DNA of 64,000 nucleotides from Glutinoglossum americanum (lineage: Eukaryota > Ascomycota > Geoglossomycetes > Geoglossales > Geoglossaceae), in assembly GCA_020080175.1 (NCBI GenBank), contig JAGHQL010000009.1:62001-126000 (forward strand). The letters are read 5' to 3'. The notes below the pieces were generated by a model that worked only from the letters and a program-made list of their open reading frames with translations, searched no databases and had not been told where the DNA came from. The position numbers and the translations under genes were made by a program. How positions within the stretch are numbered: the first letter of the stretch is position 1; each line of letters opens with the position of its first letter. Positions 45,774-56,225 of the stretch are shown here, one piece after another.

Positions 45774-48700
45774 ATGCTTCGAAGCATCTTTAGAAGACGT
45801 TGCTACAACCACAATCACTACAATCACGACACCAAACCTGATCCACAGCTCGATTCGCAGACGTCAGCTGGTGTTTCTGCACTACCTGCAAGGTTCACTA
45901 ATTACAAAGCTCTTGGTTGGGCGTCGCGTAACCTGTGAGTATACCGCAGTGTCCAACGACATTACGAGTCGATTTCAAGGCGCAGATAGATTGACACGCT
46001 CGTATCTCACAGTCCTTTATCGCCTCCCTCGAAGGCAAAACGGCTGTGGGTGGAGAGGGGTGTTGGCCTCAACATGCAGGGCAGATACCCTAGCAATCTG
46101 TATACGGCATCATATAGTGGAGATGAAATAAGGGTGCAAAGGCTGCTGGAGAGAGGGGCGGACGTCAACACACAGGGCGGACACTTCGGCAACGCGCTAC
46201 AGGCGGCATCACATAGTGGGCATAAGGCGGTAGTGCAGCAACTGCTAGAGAAGGGCGCGAACGTCAACGCGCAGGGCGGATACTTCGGCAACGCGCTACA
46301 GGCGGCATCAGTTGAGGGACACGAGCTAGTAGTGCGGCTGCTGCTGGAGAAGGGAGCAGACGTCAATGCACAGGGCGGATATTTCGGCAACTCGCTATAT
46401 GCGGCATCATATAGCGGACATGAGGCGGTGGCGCAGCAGCTACTGGAGAAGGGAGCGGACGTCAATGCGCAGGGTGGAGCGGTCGGCAATGCGCTGTACG
46501 CGGCATCGGCTGAGGGGCATGAAGCGGTAGTGAGGCTTCTACTTGAAAAGGGCGCTGAGATTGGCGAGTCGCTGCTAGCGGCGTTAATTGAAGGGCATGA
46601 GGCAGTGGTGCGACTGCTGCTGGAGAAGCGGGCAGATGTTAACACGCACACCAACTCGCTGCAGGCGGAATCGGCTGAGGGGTATGAGGAGTTAGTGAGG
46701 CGGCTGCTGGAAATAGGCGCAGAGTCCGGCTACTCGGTGGTGAGGGATGTTATGAGGCAGCTGCTAGATGGCCCAGAGTACAGCAACTTGTTACTAGAAG
46801 AGGACGCAGAGTACGACAGCCCGCTGCTAGATGGCCCAGAGTACAGCGACTCGTTGCTAGAAGAGGACGCAGAGTACGACAGCCCGCTGCTAGANNNNNN
46901 NNNNAGTACAGCGACTCGTTGCTAGAAGAGGACGCAGAGTACGACAGCCCGCTGCTAGATGGCCCAGAGTACAGCGACTCGTTGCTAGAAGAGGACGCAG
47001 AGTACGACAGCCCGCTGCTAGAGGATAGCTCATGGCACAGCGATTCGCAGCTAGAGGACGGCTCAGGGTACAGCGACTCGCAACTAGAGGAAGGCGCAGG
47101 GAACGGCGGCTCACGGCTGGGGGCATTAATTGGGGGACATGAGACAGCAGTGCGGCCGCCGCTAGATATATGGGGGGAAGTCAATACACTGGGCGAAGCG
47201 GAGGTTGCGACTGTACAAACCTCCGGAGAGCAAACGATAACTACCGAAGTCCTAGAAACTTTATACGAGCCTCTTGACATGACTCGCTCCGAAATTCGGC
47301 TTCTCGAGATTCTTTCGTCTACGGATAAGGAATCAACTATCAAATGCCGGCTGTACAAGATGTCTTTGCTCGAATATCCAGAATACGCCGCTCTATCTTA
47401 CGTTTGGGGAGACCCTACCATTACCGAAGATATCATTGTCAACGGTGTTGTCCTTCCTGTAACCACCAATCTGGCGGCTGCACTTCGATGCGTTCCAACT
47501 CATGGAATATCAGACAGGTCAAAAGAAAGAGACACACCCTTTCGTCTATGGGCTGATGCAGTCTGTATTAACCAGAATGACGTTCGCGAACGGAGCAATC
47601 AGGTCCAACTCATGGGGACTATCTACCAACAAGCAAATCTCGTTATATCGTGGCTGTGTCCCGATAATGATCAGATTTCCTTCGCGATTGAAAAGCTCGT
47701 TTTTATTGCACGAGAACTGGAAACTAAAGAAGCCAAGCAGAGCGGTCTCGAATGGATGCGAAAGTTTCCCGACCTTTGCGACAGCGAAGAAGACGAAGAG
47801 AGTGATTCCTTCCATCTTCATAATAAGACGTGGAATGCAATCTCGAAACTCTTTAAACTTCGTTATTGGACTCGCGTTTGGACATTTCAGGAGATGGCTT
47901 TAGCGAAGACCTTGCGGTTCGCGTGTGGAACTCATTCTATCGATTATGGTAAAATGAGCATCGTGACCGACTGGTTGGAGAACTTGGAGGATATGCTACT
48001 GATTCAGCCAGAATTCCTATCCAATGGTGTTTGGCGCGCTTTTCGAACAAATGGTATCCTATCATGGGTAGTAGTACAGAGGATTTCACATGCCAGGGAC
48101 ACTTTTCGCGATGACACCAAGTATGCCTGGATCAGGCGACAAACTTATTTCCTCATGGCTAGCTCCTTCCTTGTCACAGATCCAAGAGATCGCATATATG
48201 GTCTACTCGGAATCACTCACAGCACGGTTGTCCCGGATTATTCAAAGTCTGTCCGAGAAGTCTATTGCGAGTTTACTGAGACTTGGATGAAAGAGCTGCA
48301 GAGCATGATATTTTTATCTATGGCGGGAATCGGTTTCGGATCAGAGAATAAATTCGGCTTACCGTCGTGGACTCCAAATTATCAAGACTTAAGATTCAGT
48401 GTTAGCTCATCCCGCAACTATCATGGCCTGGGTGACTTGATCAAAGATCAGAGTTACATACAAGACCTTAAACTAAATGCTTATGGTATTCGTATTGGAG
48501 CTATCTCTAGGGCCGAAACATCTCTCGATCTTCATAGCTTCTTGGATGGTCGACTTCTTGAGTATTTTCAGGATTTCATTTCTCGCACTAACATGTATAC
48601 GTCTGGTATTCCACCACTGCAGGCAATCTTTCGAACATTTTTTCTCGATCAAGATCCTAGGTCCGATGATTGGATAGATCCAGACCGTCCACCTCATATG

Positions 48701-49174
48701 CTAGCCTTCGGGTTTCTTCAGTCTATGGTATCTTCTCCAACACTTGAAATCAGTCATATTAACCGCTTTCCACTACTCGGACTCCCCACAGACGGAGACT
48801 ATTCGCAGATATACACGGAACGCTTTTGGCCGAGCATGACTGCGCGGGTGCCATTATCTGCTAGAGATCTACAAGAAATCGATTCCGAAATCATTGGTAG
48901 TTGTCAATCCTCTGTACAGCATTTTATTGAGATCCTCGCGGGCCACCGCTTCTTCGAGACTTCGGACGGATATCTCGGCCTTGGGCCCCAAGGAATTGTT
49001 CCTGGAGACCTCATATGTACACTGAATGGATTTGATAGTCCACTCGTGATTCGAAGAGCTAACTCCCATTGCATTCTTGTTGGGGAATGTTTCGTACTGG
49101 GCCTCGTGCGTGGCGAAGCTAAACATTTTCTTCAGGACAGCAAGGTAGAGGTTGAAAAGTTTGTAATTTGTTGA
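45774..49174 (+). CDS. Ankyrin-repeat / acidic tandem-repeat / HET-domain protein
   Basis: I infer exon 1 at 45774-45934 and exon 2 at 46013-49174 (intron GTGAGT..CTCACAG, 78 nt; phase fits), interrupted by ten Ns at 46896-46905. Ankyrin repeats of 33 residues come first (about 46060-46720; unit GADVNAQGGYFGNALQAAS..). Then at least four copies follow of the acidic 21-residue unit DGPEYSDSLLEEDAEYDSPL plus L (46768-47020), then a full HET domain from about 47,240: MSLLEYPEYAALSYVWGDP, FRLWADAVCINQNDVRERSN, QVQLMGTIYQQANLVISWL and LRYWTRVWTFQEMALAKTL. The C-terminal part has TDPRDRIYGLLGI, FGLPSWTPN and the ending LGLGPQGIVPGDLIC. HET domains trigger heterokaryon incompatibility cell death. 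The start and exon 1 are the weakest parts; no ATG opens the ankyrin frame itself. Confidence 0.82.
46158..46553 (+). repeat. 99-bp ankyrin repeat units with high DNA similarity
   Basis: Four consecutive 99-bp units start at 46158, 46257, 46356 and 46455, sharing blocks such as GTCAACGCGCAGGGCGGATA and GCGCTACAGGCGGCATCA. A shorter diverged unit follows at 46554. The similarity at DNA level points to recent unit exchange. Confidence 0.85.
46768..47020 (+). repeat. 63-bp tandem repeat containing an assembly gap
   Basis: The unit begins GATGGCCCAGAGTACAGCGA, is 63 bp long and encodes 21 acidic residues. Copies begin at 46768 and 46831, continue after the N run, and another begins at 46958. The first copy has AGCAAC in place of AGCGAC. 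The number of copies in the real genome is unknown because of the gap. Confidence 0.9.
46896..46905. other. Ten-N assembly gap inside the 63-bp repeats
   Basis: The flanks read CTGCTAGA and AGTACAGC. In intact repeats these are separated by 8 bases (TGGCCCAG), so the true gap is probably 8 bases plus a multiple of 63. Taking ten literally would put the two halves of the gene in different frames. Confidence 0.85.
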
Positions 49175-50875
49175 TATGGTGGCCCGTGGTGTTCATACAT
49201 CTCAAGCAACCAAGCCCTATATCAAGGATTATGGCTCATCCCAAGCGATTTCTTCAATTTGGGAGAGCCAGCAGGGAGCCGAATATAATATTAGCCACTG
49301 AAATTAAGATGCAATGACTCGCAGGTTTCGAAGTGCCTTCGATCTCAGCTTTAATCTAATTCGGTGTCGTACCACCTCATATCCATACCTTGTTCTGCTG
49401 GAGAAAAAAGCTGATAGGCTTTCTATTATTGCACGAGGACGGAAGCCGCCAGTGCAGTACGACGACAACTATATCGGAGACCGCCCAAAGCAGCAACAGT
49501 CTGCCAGAGGTGTTGAATGGAGCAAAAAGGGGTAGAATAAGGGCCGTAAAGGCCACTCCGCAAAATCGAGAGTCGAAACACACGGTGCGACCTCATCGCA
49601 GCTAACCTCCAACTCGACGAATGCTGACGATGGCGGCAACGACGATGACTCTCACCACCGAGAGCGGAGGACTGGCAGTAGTGGGTATGGGTTAGCCTAG
49701 AGAATGAGATACCCCCAGGACGTGGCAACTACTTCCCTTCCGCTATCATTTTGCGCCTCCACTGCTCCACTTCATCAGCCTTCCTCTTACCTCCAGCCGG
49801 CCGGGCGTCGCCAGGCCCTTCCGCAATTAAAAGGTGATGCTGACCGCCCAGCGTTGAAGAAGCTACTCTTATTTTTTCCTTCTTCCCGTCTACGCAAAAA
49901 TCACATCTTCGCCACGATAGATGGATAGATAGATATAGACGGATGAATAATCCATGGCCCCGTACATACACATATCATCACCCACTCCGCAGCTCTGCCT
50001 GGTAGAATGCCTAAACCGAAACCCAATAACCTGGACCTCGGTCTCGGCTGCAGAGAGCAAAAAGAAAAAGTCACTGCCACAAATCCCCCTCTCGTCCCCA
50101 GCCTCCAGCCACCCCCCTCACTCCTTCCCCGCTCGGCACCCATCACAAAGAATAAAAACCGCCTCTGCCTGGTCTGTAGTGAGCGTCCAGCAATCCTTAG
50201 GAATCCCGTTTATGTAGTGGTGCTTGTTCTCGATGTAAGAGATGAAGTCTGCACTGCAGAGCGCGTGTAGGTGGTGACGCAGCGGACACACACGATTTTT
50301 AGTGGCCTCTTCCGATTCGATCTGGCTAGGTTCGAGTAGTTTTAGGATTCGCGGTGTGGTTGTTTAAGGATCTGGAAGCGTTCTGCGATGATCTGGCTCT
50401 GCTTTGATTTCTGGTGAGGAAGAAGACGGAATGGGAATAAAAGAGCCGAAGGTACCGCCTCTAACCGCCTCTATTCACATGGTCCAGCCTGCTGGCCTCG
50501 AATATTCACTTTCTCCCTCAGGAGAGGGTGAATATTTGAGGTCTCCGAGGTCAGGTTTGCGGCTTTATGCCCAGTAATACATCAGGAACATCTTCCTTCG
50601 TCGAACGTCAACTGCGCAAGCCAACAGATAGAACAGAGATATCTCCCTATCTGACACCGAGAACACCTGACCAAAGGAAATGTGGCAAAGTCGCCACTCA
50701 CTCACCCAAACAGCGCCTACACAGGACAAATGGTAGAAAAGTAGCGAAACAGCTGCCTGAAATGTGTAATGTAGACTGGAGCAAGCAGAGAACGGCGGGA
50801 GTAATAGATAAGGCTGCTTGTAGGGTATGCGCAAAGCAAACGCCTGAGAATCATAATTTGCCAAAGGCTCCCAAT
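49175..50875. other. Convergent intergenic region, HET gene to SGF29
   Basis: About 1.7 kb contains GATA-like short repeats near 49920 and only chance frames. I see no supported gene. Confidence 0.45.
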
Positions 50876-52368
50876 TCACCAACCTTTGCTGCCTACATCC
50901 AGTACATATCTCCTTTCGACCTCTACCTCCCTATCCTTTTCCTCCTCGCCTTCAAACCTTAGCCTGCAGAAATACCCCGCAGCTGTTTTCTTCATTCCCA
51001 TCACCTCCGCCTTGTAGAATGTCGTAGTCTCTGGATAACGTGCGAGAACCTGTTTACCCTTCGGGAAATCCGGTAGTGAAGATGAAAGGACGGAAGGCGG
51101 GGGGATGGGGATAAGATATGCAGCAGATGCTTTATAAATTTGACCCGGATTGCCGTTATCATCTGGTTCAGGGTCTTGTATTTCGTAACTAGAGGGATAA
51201 GTTTAGTCACACCTTGCTGGGTGATGGAAACAACAAGTTTAGGGGGCTATATATACCGCTTTTTGACACCATCACCAACGACAGAGAGGATTGTGCACTG
51301 GATGAATTCGCCATCCAAGCCCTTGTGCTTGTTATTCCGGAATGCGACTTCAGTGCCCTTGAGGAGCGCTCCAGACTTTTCGGTCCCAGTGACTTTGGGT
51401 GTACCTACGCTCTCTATAGCGGATGCAGACGTAGGTTCTTCTATCTTCAAAGCCGGGACCTCTTTGGCCTCCTTCGGGGCAGCAGAGGGGGTAGACGTGC
51501 CCCTTCCAGTTGCGCCTTTCAGGCGACCGTGTGTAGACCCGCCTGGAGTGGCCACGGAGGTAGAAAGAGGATTGGATGGTTGTATTAGGGTTTCTGCAGC
51601 GCTGCTGGTGGGCGTATCCTCGGGCCTGCGCTTAAGGTTGTTGCGAGATTTGAGGGGTACAGAGGACATAGGGGGTGCCGACTCGGAGGCAGTACGGAGG
51701 GCAGTGAGAATTCCGAGGTTGGGAATTACACTGTTCGGATCGTCTTTCAGAATGGCCTGTTCCTGCTCGGCAAGCTTCACGCCGTCACGATATAGGGCTT
51801 GTAGGGCATCCATTTCTGCTAAGGAAAGCTCTACAGGGGAATTGTTAGAGTGTATTTGACCATCAGTAGGAATATCGCGCAAGATGTGGGATAGAAATCG
51901 CAAGGAAATATAAAATGTATAGGAACGAGATAAATCTAAAGCCGATCCTCCATAATAAGCGCTCGGAGATCTAGAATATATAAGTTACCCAATAACGAGC
52001 CCGCCTCTGGGCTGAGCTTTCGGCCATCCTGGATCAGAACGGCAGACCATGGGGATCAAGCAAACACCGTAAATGTAAGAACAGAGCGTGTAAGTGAGCG
52101 GGATATAGAAAGAGATAGAGCGCGCTTCTACCTTGAAGTTGAAACCAAAGGAATATCCCGATCACCAAAAAATGACAGAGAAAGTAGACATACCGCCATT
52201 TTCACTTTTGGCCTTCTCTTCGGCTTCCCTAATCTGCGCCGTGATCTCAGCAGCTTTGCTGTTTATATTTTTACATCTCTTTAGATCATTTAGAATCTGG
52301 TTCCACATGCTGCGCTCTTCATGGGCGTCGTCGTCCTTCAGAGCACGGGGCCGGTTCCGGGCCGCCAT
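50876..52368 (-). CDS. SGF29: SAGA-associated factor 29 (tandem Tudor, H3K4me reader)
   Basis: Three exons are inferred: 52194-52368, 51257-51830 and 50876-51188, giving 353 residues. The N-terminal helical region is MAARNRPRALKDDD .. SMWNQILNDLKRC and ELSLAEMDALQALYRDGVKL. The linker is Ser/Thr/Pro-rich (PLSTSVATPGGSTHGRLKG). The C-terminal tandem Tudor domain has GTEVAFRNN, FIQCTILSVVGDGVKKRYEI, QDPEPDDNG, YKASAAYLIPIP, GKQVLARYPETTTFYKAEVM and LRFEGEEEKDREVEV, with the aromatic residues (Tyr, Phe) that line the methyl-lysine pocket and acidic residues that read the H3 N terminus. Sgf29 anchors SAGA to H3K4me2/3 chromatin. Intron 1 is unusually long (363 nt); intron 2 is 68 nt. Confidence 0.93.
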
Positions 52369-52794
52369 AACTGATGTGGGGATTTTGGAGCTTGTTTGCT
52401 TTTGATCGGATTTTTCTTCCCGACAAGCAGATCCAAACCAAACGGGGTTTTGTAAGCTGTAGCTCAAGACTTGAGAGCTAGCGATGCCAAAGCTTGGTGA
52501 AGTGTTGTGAAGTGTTGTGAAGTATCGAGTGGCCGCACTCTATAGAGCGGAATATCCCATCAATATATTTTGTCCTATCGGAATTTTGCCGATAATGGGG
52601 TAACTAGCGCAACTGCGGCTCTGTAACTCTGGGGCACCTGGTTGGGCACAAATCAAGGATTGGACCTGGATGCTTGAGTCAGTTACGTTCCACTCCCCAC
52701 TAGTTTGGCGCGGTAGAGGAACAACAACTGACACCGCTACTCAACTACGTAGTAATATTGCACGAACTCCAACAGTCAAGAAGATTCAGCGACC
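52369..52794. other. Divergent promoter between SGF29 and PMI
   Basis: These 426 bp lie between divergent starts and contain three closely spaced GTGAAGTGTTGT-like units (about 52497-52522). No known binding site is assigned. Confidence 0.5.
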
Positions 52795-54451
52795 ATGGTT
52801 TTGCCCGTCCCATTGATTAGGCTCCAATGCGGTAATGTTACTGATGGCCTAGAAGCGCTGATGATAACTTGCCACTAACCGCTGCTCTTTCCGCAGGAGT
52901 CAATAGCTATGACTGGGGTAAGCCACATCTCTAGGCTCTAATATTCTATAATTATACTAATATATTCTCAGGAAAAATCGGCAAAGACTCTGCTGCTGCC
53001 AGGTTCGCGACGGCGACTGCATCACAGGATTTCTCTATCCAAGAAGAGAAGCCCTACTCTGAGGTACATTCTAGGTTTATATGTACTACGACTACGGCAG
53101 TAGAAGCTAACAGACAGCTTCCAACAGCTCTGGATGGGTACGCATCCCTCTTTACCTTCGCGGGATGTTGTCACGCAGCGTACTCTTCTCGATCTCGTCA
53201 AGGACAACCAGGCTCTTATTTCTCCAGACATTGCAAAACTTTACGGAGAGAAACTGCCCTTCCTATTAAAGGTACTTTCAATAAATAAAGCCTTGAGTAT
53301 CCAGGCACACCCAGACAAAAAGCTTGCGGAGCAATTGCATGCGAGGGACAGCAAGAATTATCCTGGTACGACCATGGCTTGTTAGGTTCTTGATAGGGAC
53401 ACGCAATTAATGCCAACTGAGTAGATGACAACCATAAACCAGAAATGGCAATTGCGGTCACCAGTTTTGATGGGCTCTGTGGGTTCCGGCCACTCGCCGA
53501 GATTTCGCATTTCCTTTCTACCATCCCGTCTCTCCGCAGCCTCGTCGGTGATTCTACTGCGGCTAAATTCGAATCCACCGTGAAGGGGCAGGAGACATCT
53601 GAAGCTCAGGCCGACATTGAGAAAAACAAGGCAGTGCTTAAAGAAGTCTTCAGGTCACTCACCAACGCGCAACAAGACGCTGTGGCTTCTTCTGCAAAGG
53701 AGCTAGTGGCTTCCGCTAAGCAGGAGGGTGATAGCTTCGCCGGTGGGGGGTGTCAATCAAACACCGGGAAAGAACTCGCGGAGTTGGTCGGGCGGTTGAA
53801 TGGACAGTTTCCCGAGGACGTTGGATTGTTTATGCTGTTCTTTCTAAACTACGTCAACCTTGAACCAGGCGAGGGCATGTTTCTACAGGCGAACGTTCCG
53901 CATGCTTATTTGAGTGGAGGTTAGTAACCGCCTCAAACCCTTCGAAACTGTACTGATATTGTGCTCTTCCCCCAGATATTATAGAATGCATGGCATCTTC
54001 CGACAATGTCGTGCGTGCCGGTTTCACTCCGAAATTCAAGGATGCCGCAACTCTCATCTCCATGCTCACGTATTCCTACGCTCCAATTGAAGCGCAGAAA
54101 ATGTCGCCTAGCGACTACCCCTATGCCACACTCTCCGCCGCGGCTTACTCATCTGAGTCATCCTGTGTCTTGTATGATCCGCCAATCGAGGAATTCAGCG
54201 TCGCAAAGACAGATTTGAAAAGGGAGGGGGCCAAGGCTACCCTTGATGGTGTGCAAGGTCCTAGTATTGTTATTTGTACGCAGGGAGAGGGAAAGATTAG
54301 CGTGGGTCCCAATACGGAGGTCGTAAAGGAGGGATACGTGTTCTTTGTCGGTGCAACCGCTGAGGTGGTGCTCGAGAGTACGTCTAAGGAGAAGTTTGTG
54401 ACCTTCAAGGCATTTTGCGAGTCAAATGGAAAAGAGGAAGGGAGGCTGTGA
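52795..54451 (+). CDS. PMI40: Mannose-6-phosphate isomerase, type I
   Basis: Six exons are inferred: 52795-52831, 52897-52917, 52972-53063, 53128-53365, 53425-53919 and 53976-54451, giving 452 residues. The enzyme interconverts fructose 6-phosphate and mannose 6-phosphate, feeding GDP-mannose and cell-wall/glycoprotein synthesis in the cytosol. Type I motifs run in order: [49 protein letters not shown] (zinc ligand Gln-x-His), [20 protein letters not shown] (Glu ligand), [20 protein letters not shown] (His ligand) and [20 protein letters not shown]. Exon 2 is a 21-nt microexon (GVNSYDW region) between two GT..AG introns. All phases agree. The length is close to Aspergillus and yeast homologs. 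Confidence 0.97.
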
Positions 54452-54805
54452 GAAAAACCGTTATTCTCGTACCTCAAAAAGGGGAAACCGAACTGTAATC
54501 CAGCATATAATAAGGGGTAACAACAAAGACTTGCCTTGGATTGAGAATCTATGTAGCATACAGAAGGATATCATTGCGAGTCGTCGACCTCGTATTGTGG
54601 TTAGTCGTTAGCGTTGGAGGAAGAAATTTAAGTTTCTTTGGGTGTACCATTTCTGTCTTCGCGCAGAACCCTCAACGGGTGTAGCAGTTTCACGGCCGTT
54701 GAGGAGTAGCCCAATGACAACAAGTAGGACAAGAATAAATTTCCCGAGTAAATCACACCAACGCCAGCACCACTTAAACGCCTCTATTTCCTGAACAACC
54801 TCCTC
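54452..54805. other. Convergent spacer between PMI and dynactin p25
   Basis: This 354-bp 3'-3' spacer has no gene, and no other structure is recognised. Confidence 0.5.
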
Positions 54806-55654
54806 TCAAATCTTCCTGTACACCTCCCTCAAATCCATCATCTCCTGCCCCGTCTCCGGCACCTCGTCAACCACCCTCGCCGGCCTCCCCGCCACAATGC
54901 TAAAACTCGGTATCACCATCCCCTGCGGAATCACCGTCCCATCCAGCACCTTCACGCAATCCTTAATAATCACAAACTTGCCCACCACGCTCCCGGCGCC
55001 GATGTGCACGTATGAGCCGATGACGGCGGCCTCTATGATGCTGTCGGGGCCGATGAAAACATGGTCGCCGAGTTTGAGGGGGTAGTGGGAGTGGATTCCT
55101 CGGTAGATCTTTGAGGGGGGACGGAGGAGGGAGCGCGGGGAGAGGATGCAGTAGCGGCCGATGGCGATGGCTATGTTGGGGTTGCCAGTGGTGCTAGTGG
55201 CGGTGGCAGTGGTGGTTGAGGAGGTTTGGGAGGAGGAGGAGGAGGAGGTGGTGGTGGTGGTGGTGGAGGAGGAGGAAGAGGGAGGGGTGGTGCGATAGAG
55301 GTCCCCGCGGATGGTGCAGTCGGCTTGGATAATTGTCTATAAGTGGAGAGGTGTTATTGGTATAGCAACGTAAAGGGACGTGGATAACATTGTAGTTACC
55401 TTGCCCCCTAGAATAATATGCTGCGTGCCAAAGATATTTGATTTCCGGGATACTTTATTGCCAGTATCCTATCTCAAAGCAATTCTGTTAGCCAACCATG
55501 CCCAGCCTCCGCCACCCCGTTCGGTGCATTTATCTATTAAAAAATAAAATAAAAAGGCCACGGCGCAATAGACTCAATGCGGATAGCAATCGACATTCCA
55601 AATCTCTGCTCTTACCGTCTCGATATACTCTCCCTTTGCGACTTTGGGAGGCAT
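54806..55654 (-). CDS. DCTN5: Dynactin subunit 5 (p25), left-handed beta-helix protein
   Basis: Three exons are inferred: 55616-55654, 55400-55468 and 54806-55336, giving 212 residues. Family text is MPPKVAKGEYIET, DTGNKVSRKSNIFGTQHIIL, GGKTIIQADCTIRGDLYR, then IAIGRYCILSPRSLLRPPSK, LGDHVFIGPDSIIEAAVIGS, YVHIGAGSVVGKFVIIKDCV and IPSFSIVAGRPARVVDEVPE. The repeating hexapeptide pattern (hydrophobic-G-x-x-x-x) forms the beta-helix. p25 caps the pointed end of dynactin and, with p27, links dynein to early endosomes in filamentous fungi. An unusual Ser/Thr run (about 30 residues, PSSSSSTTTTTTSSSSS and more) is inserted between the second and third helix coils, encoded by a GGA/GGT-type trinucleotide tract (about 55195-55290). 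Confidence 0.95.
55195..55290. repeat. Trinucleotide low-complexity tract inside DCTN5
   Basis: On the plus strand this reads as GGAGGAGG and GGTGGTGG runs; on the coding strand it gives TCC/ACC codons for a Ser/Thr stretch. Such tracts expand and contract by slippage, and its length may vary between strains. Confidence 0.85.
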
Positions 55655-56225
55655 GGCCTATATAGATAGGTTCACCTAGCTCTGGAGCCTCCTCCGTGGT
55701 TCTCCGATGAGCCTGTGCCGCTTGCCTACTTCCGCCAGGTTGGGTGCCCGCGAGGGTATGTTGTTATTGACATTTTTACTATGTCAGTCGGCCATTCTCG
55801 TAGGGAGTAATGGTTGAAGGCTCGGTTATGTGGCCAATGATGAGAGTTAACGCGATAATGATGGGCAGGATCTTGATGCTCTGGTCTTGGTGCTGGCAAA
55901 ATCGATCTAACGGACAACTCTGGCAAATTCTGTTCTGGCGCATACTTGCAGGTTCCCGGAGATATATGTGTCATCAGGTGTTGCGGTCGCGCATTTCTCA
56001 TTCTATTCATTTCTATCGATGACATACCTGCATTCAGACACACCAAACGTTCCGACGTTTCTCCCACGAATTCACATAGCTCACTCTCTTCTTCATTTTG
56101 ATTTGCTGAGGCAGGCCTACATTGGCCTAATTCCGATACATACGCTCTTGGCGTGAGTTCTATTTCATTCCTAAGAAGGGGGATATTACTTTGGCTGTGT
56201 ATTGGCAAGTCTGGGAATATCCAGG
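55655..56225. other. Divergent promoter between DCTN5 and the F-box-like gene
   Basis: These 571 bp contain chance frames only. An in-frame TTG at 56202 precedes the chosen ATG of the downstream gene but is not a plausible start. Confidence 0.45.

Noticed and set aside
46007-46654. 215-residue Ser/Ala/Cys-rich minus-strand frame
   Set aside because: Antisense shadow of the ankyrin repeats.
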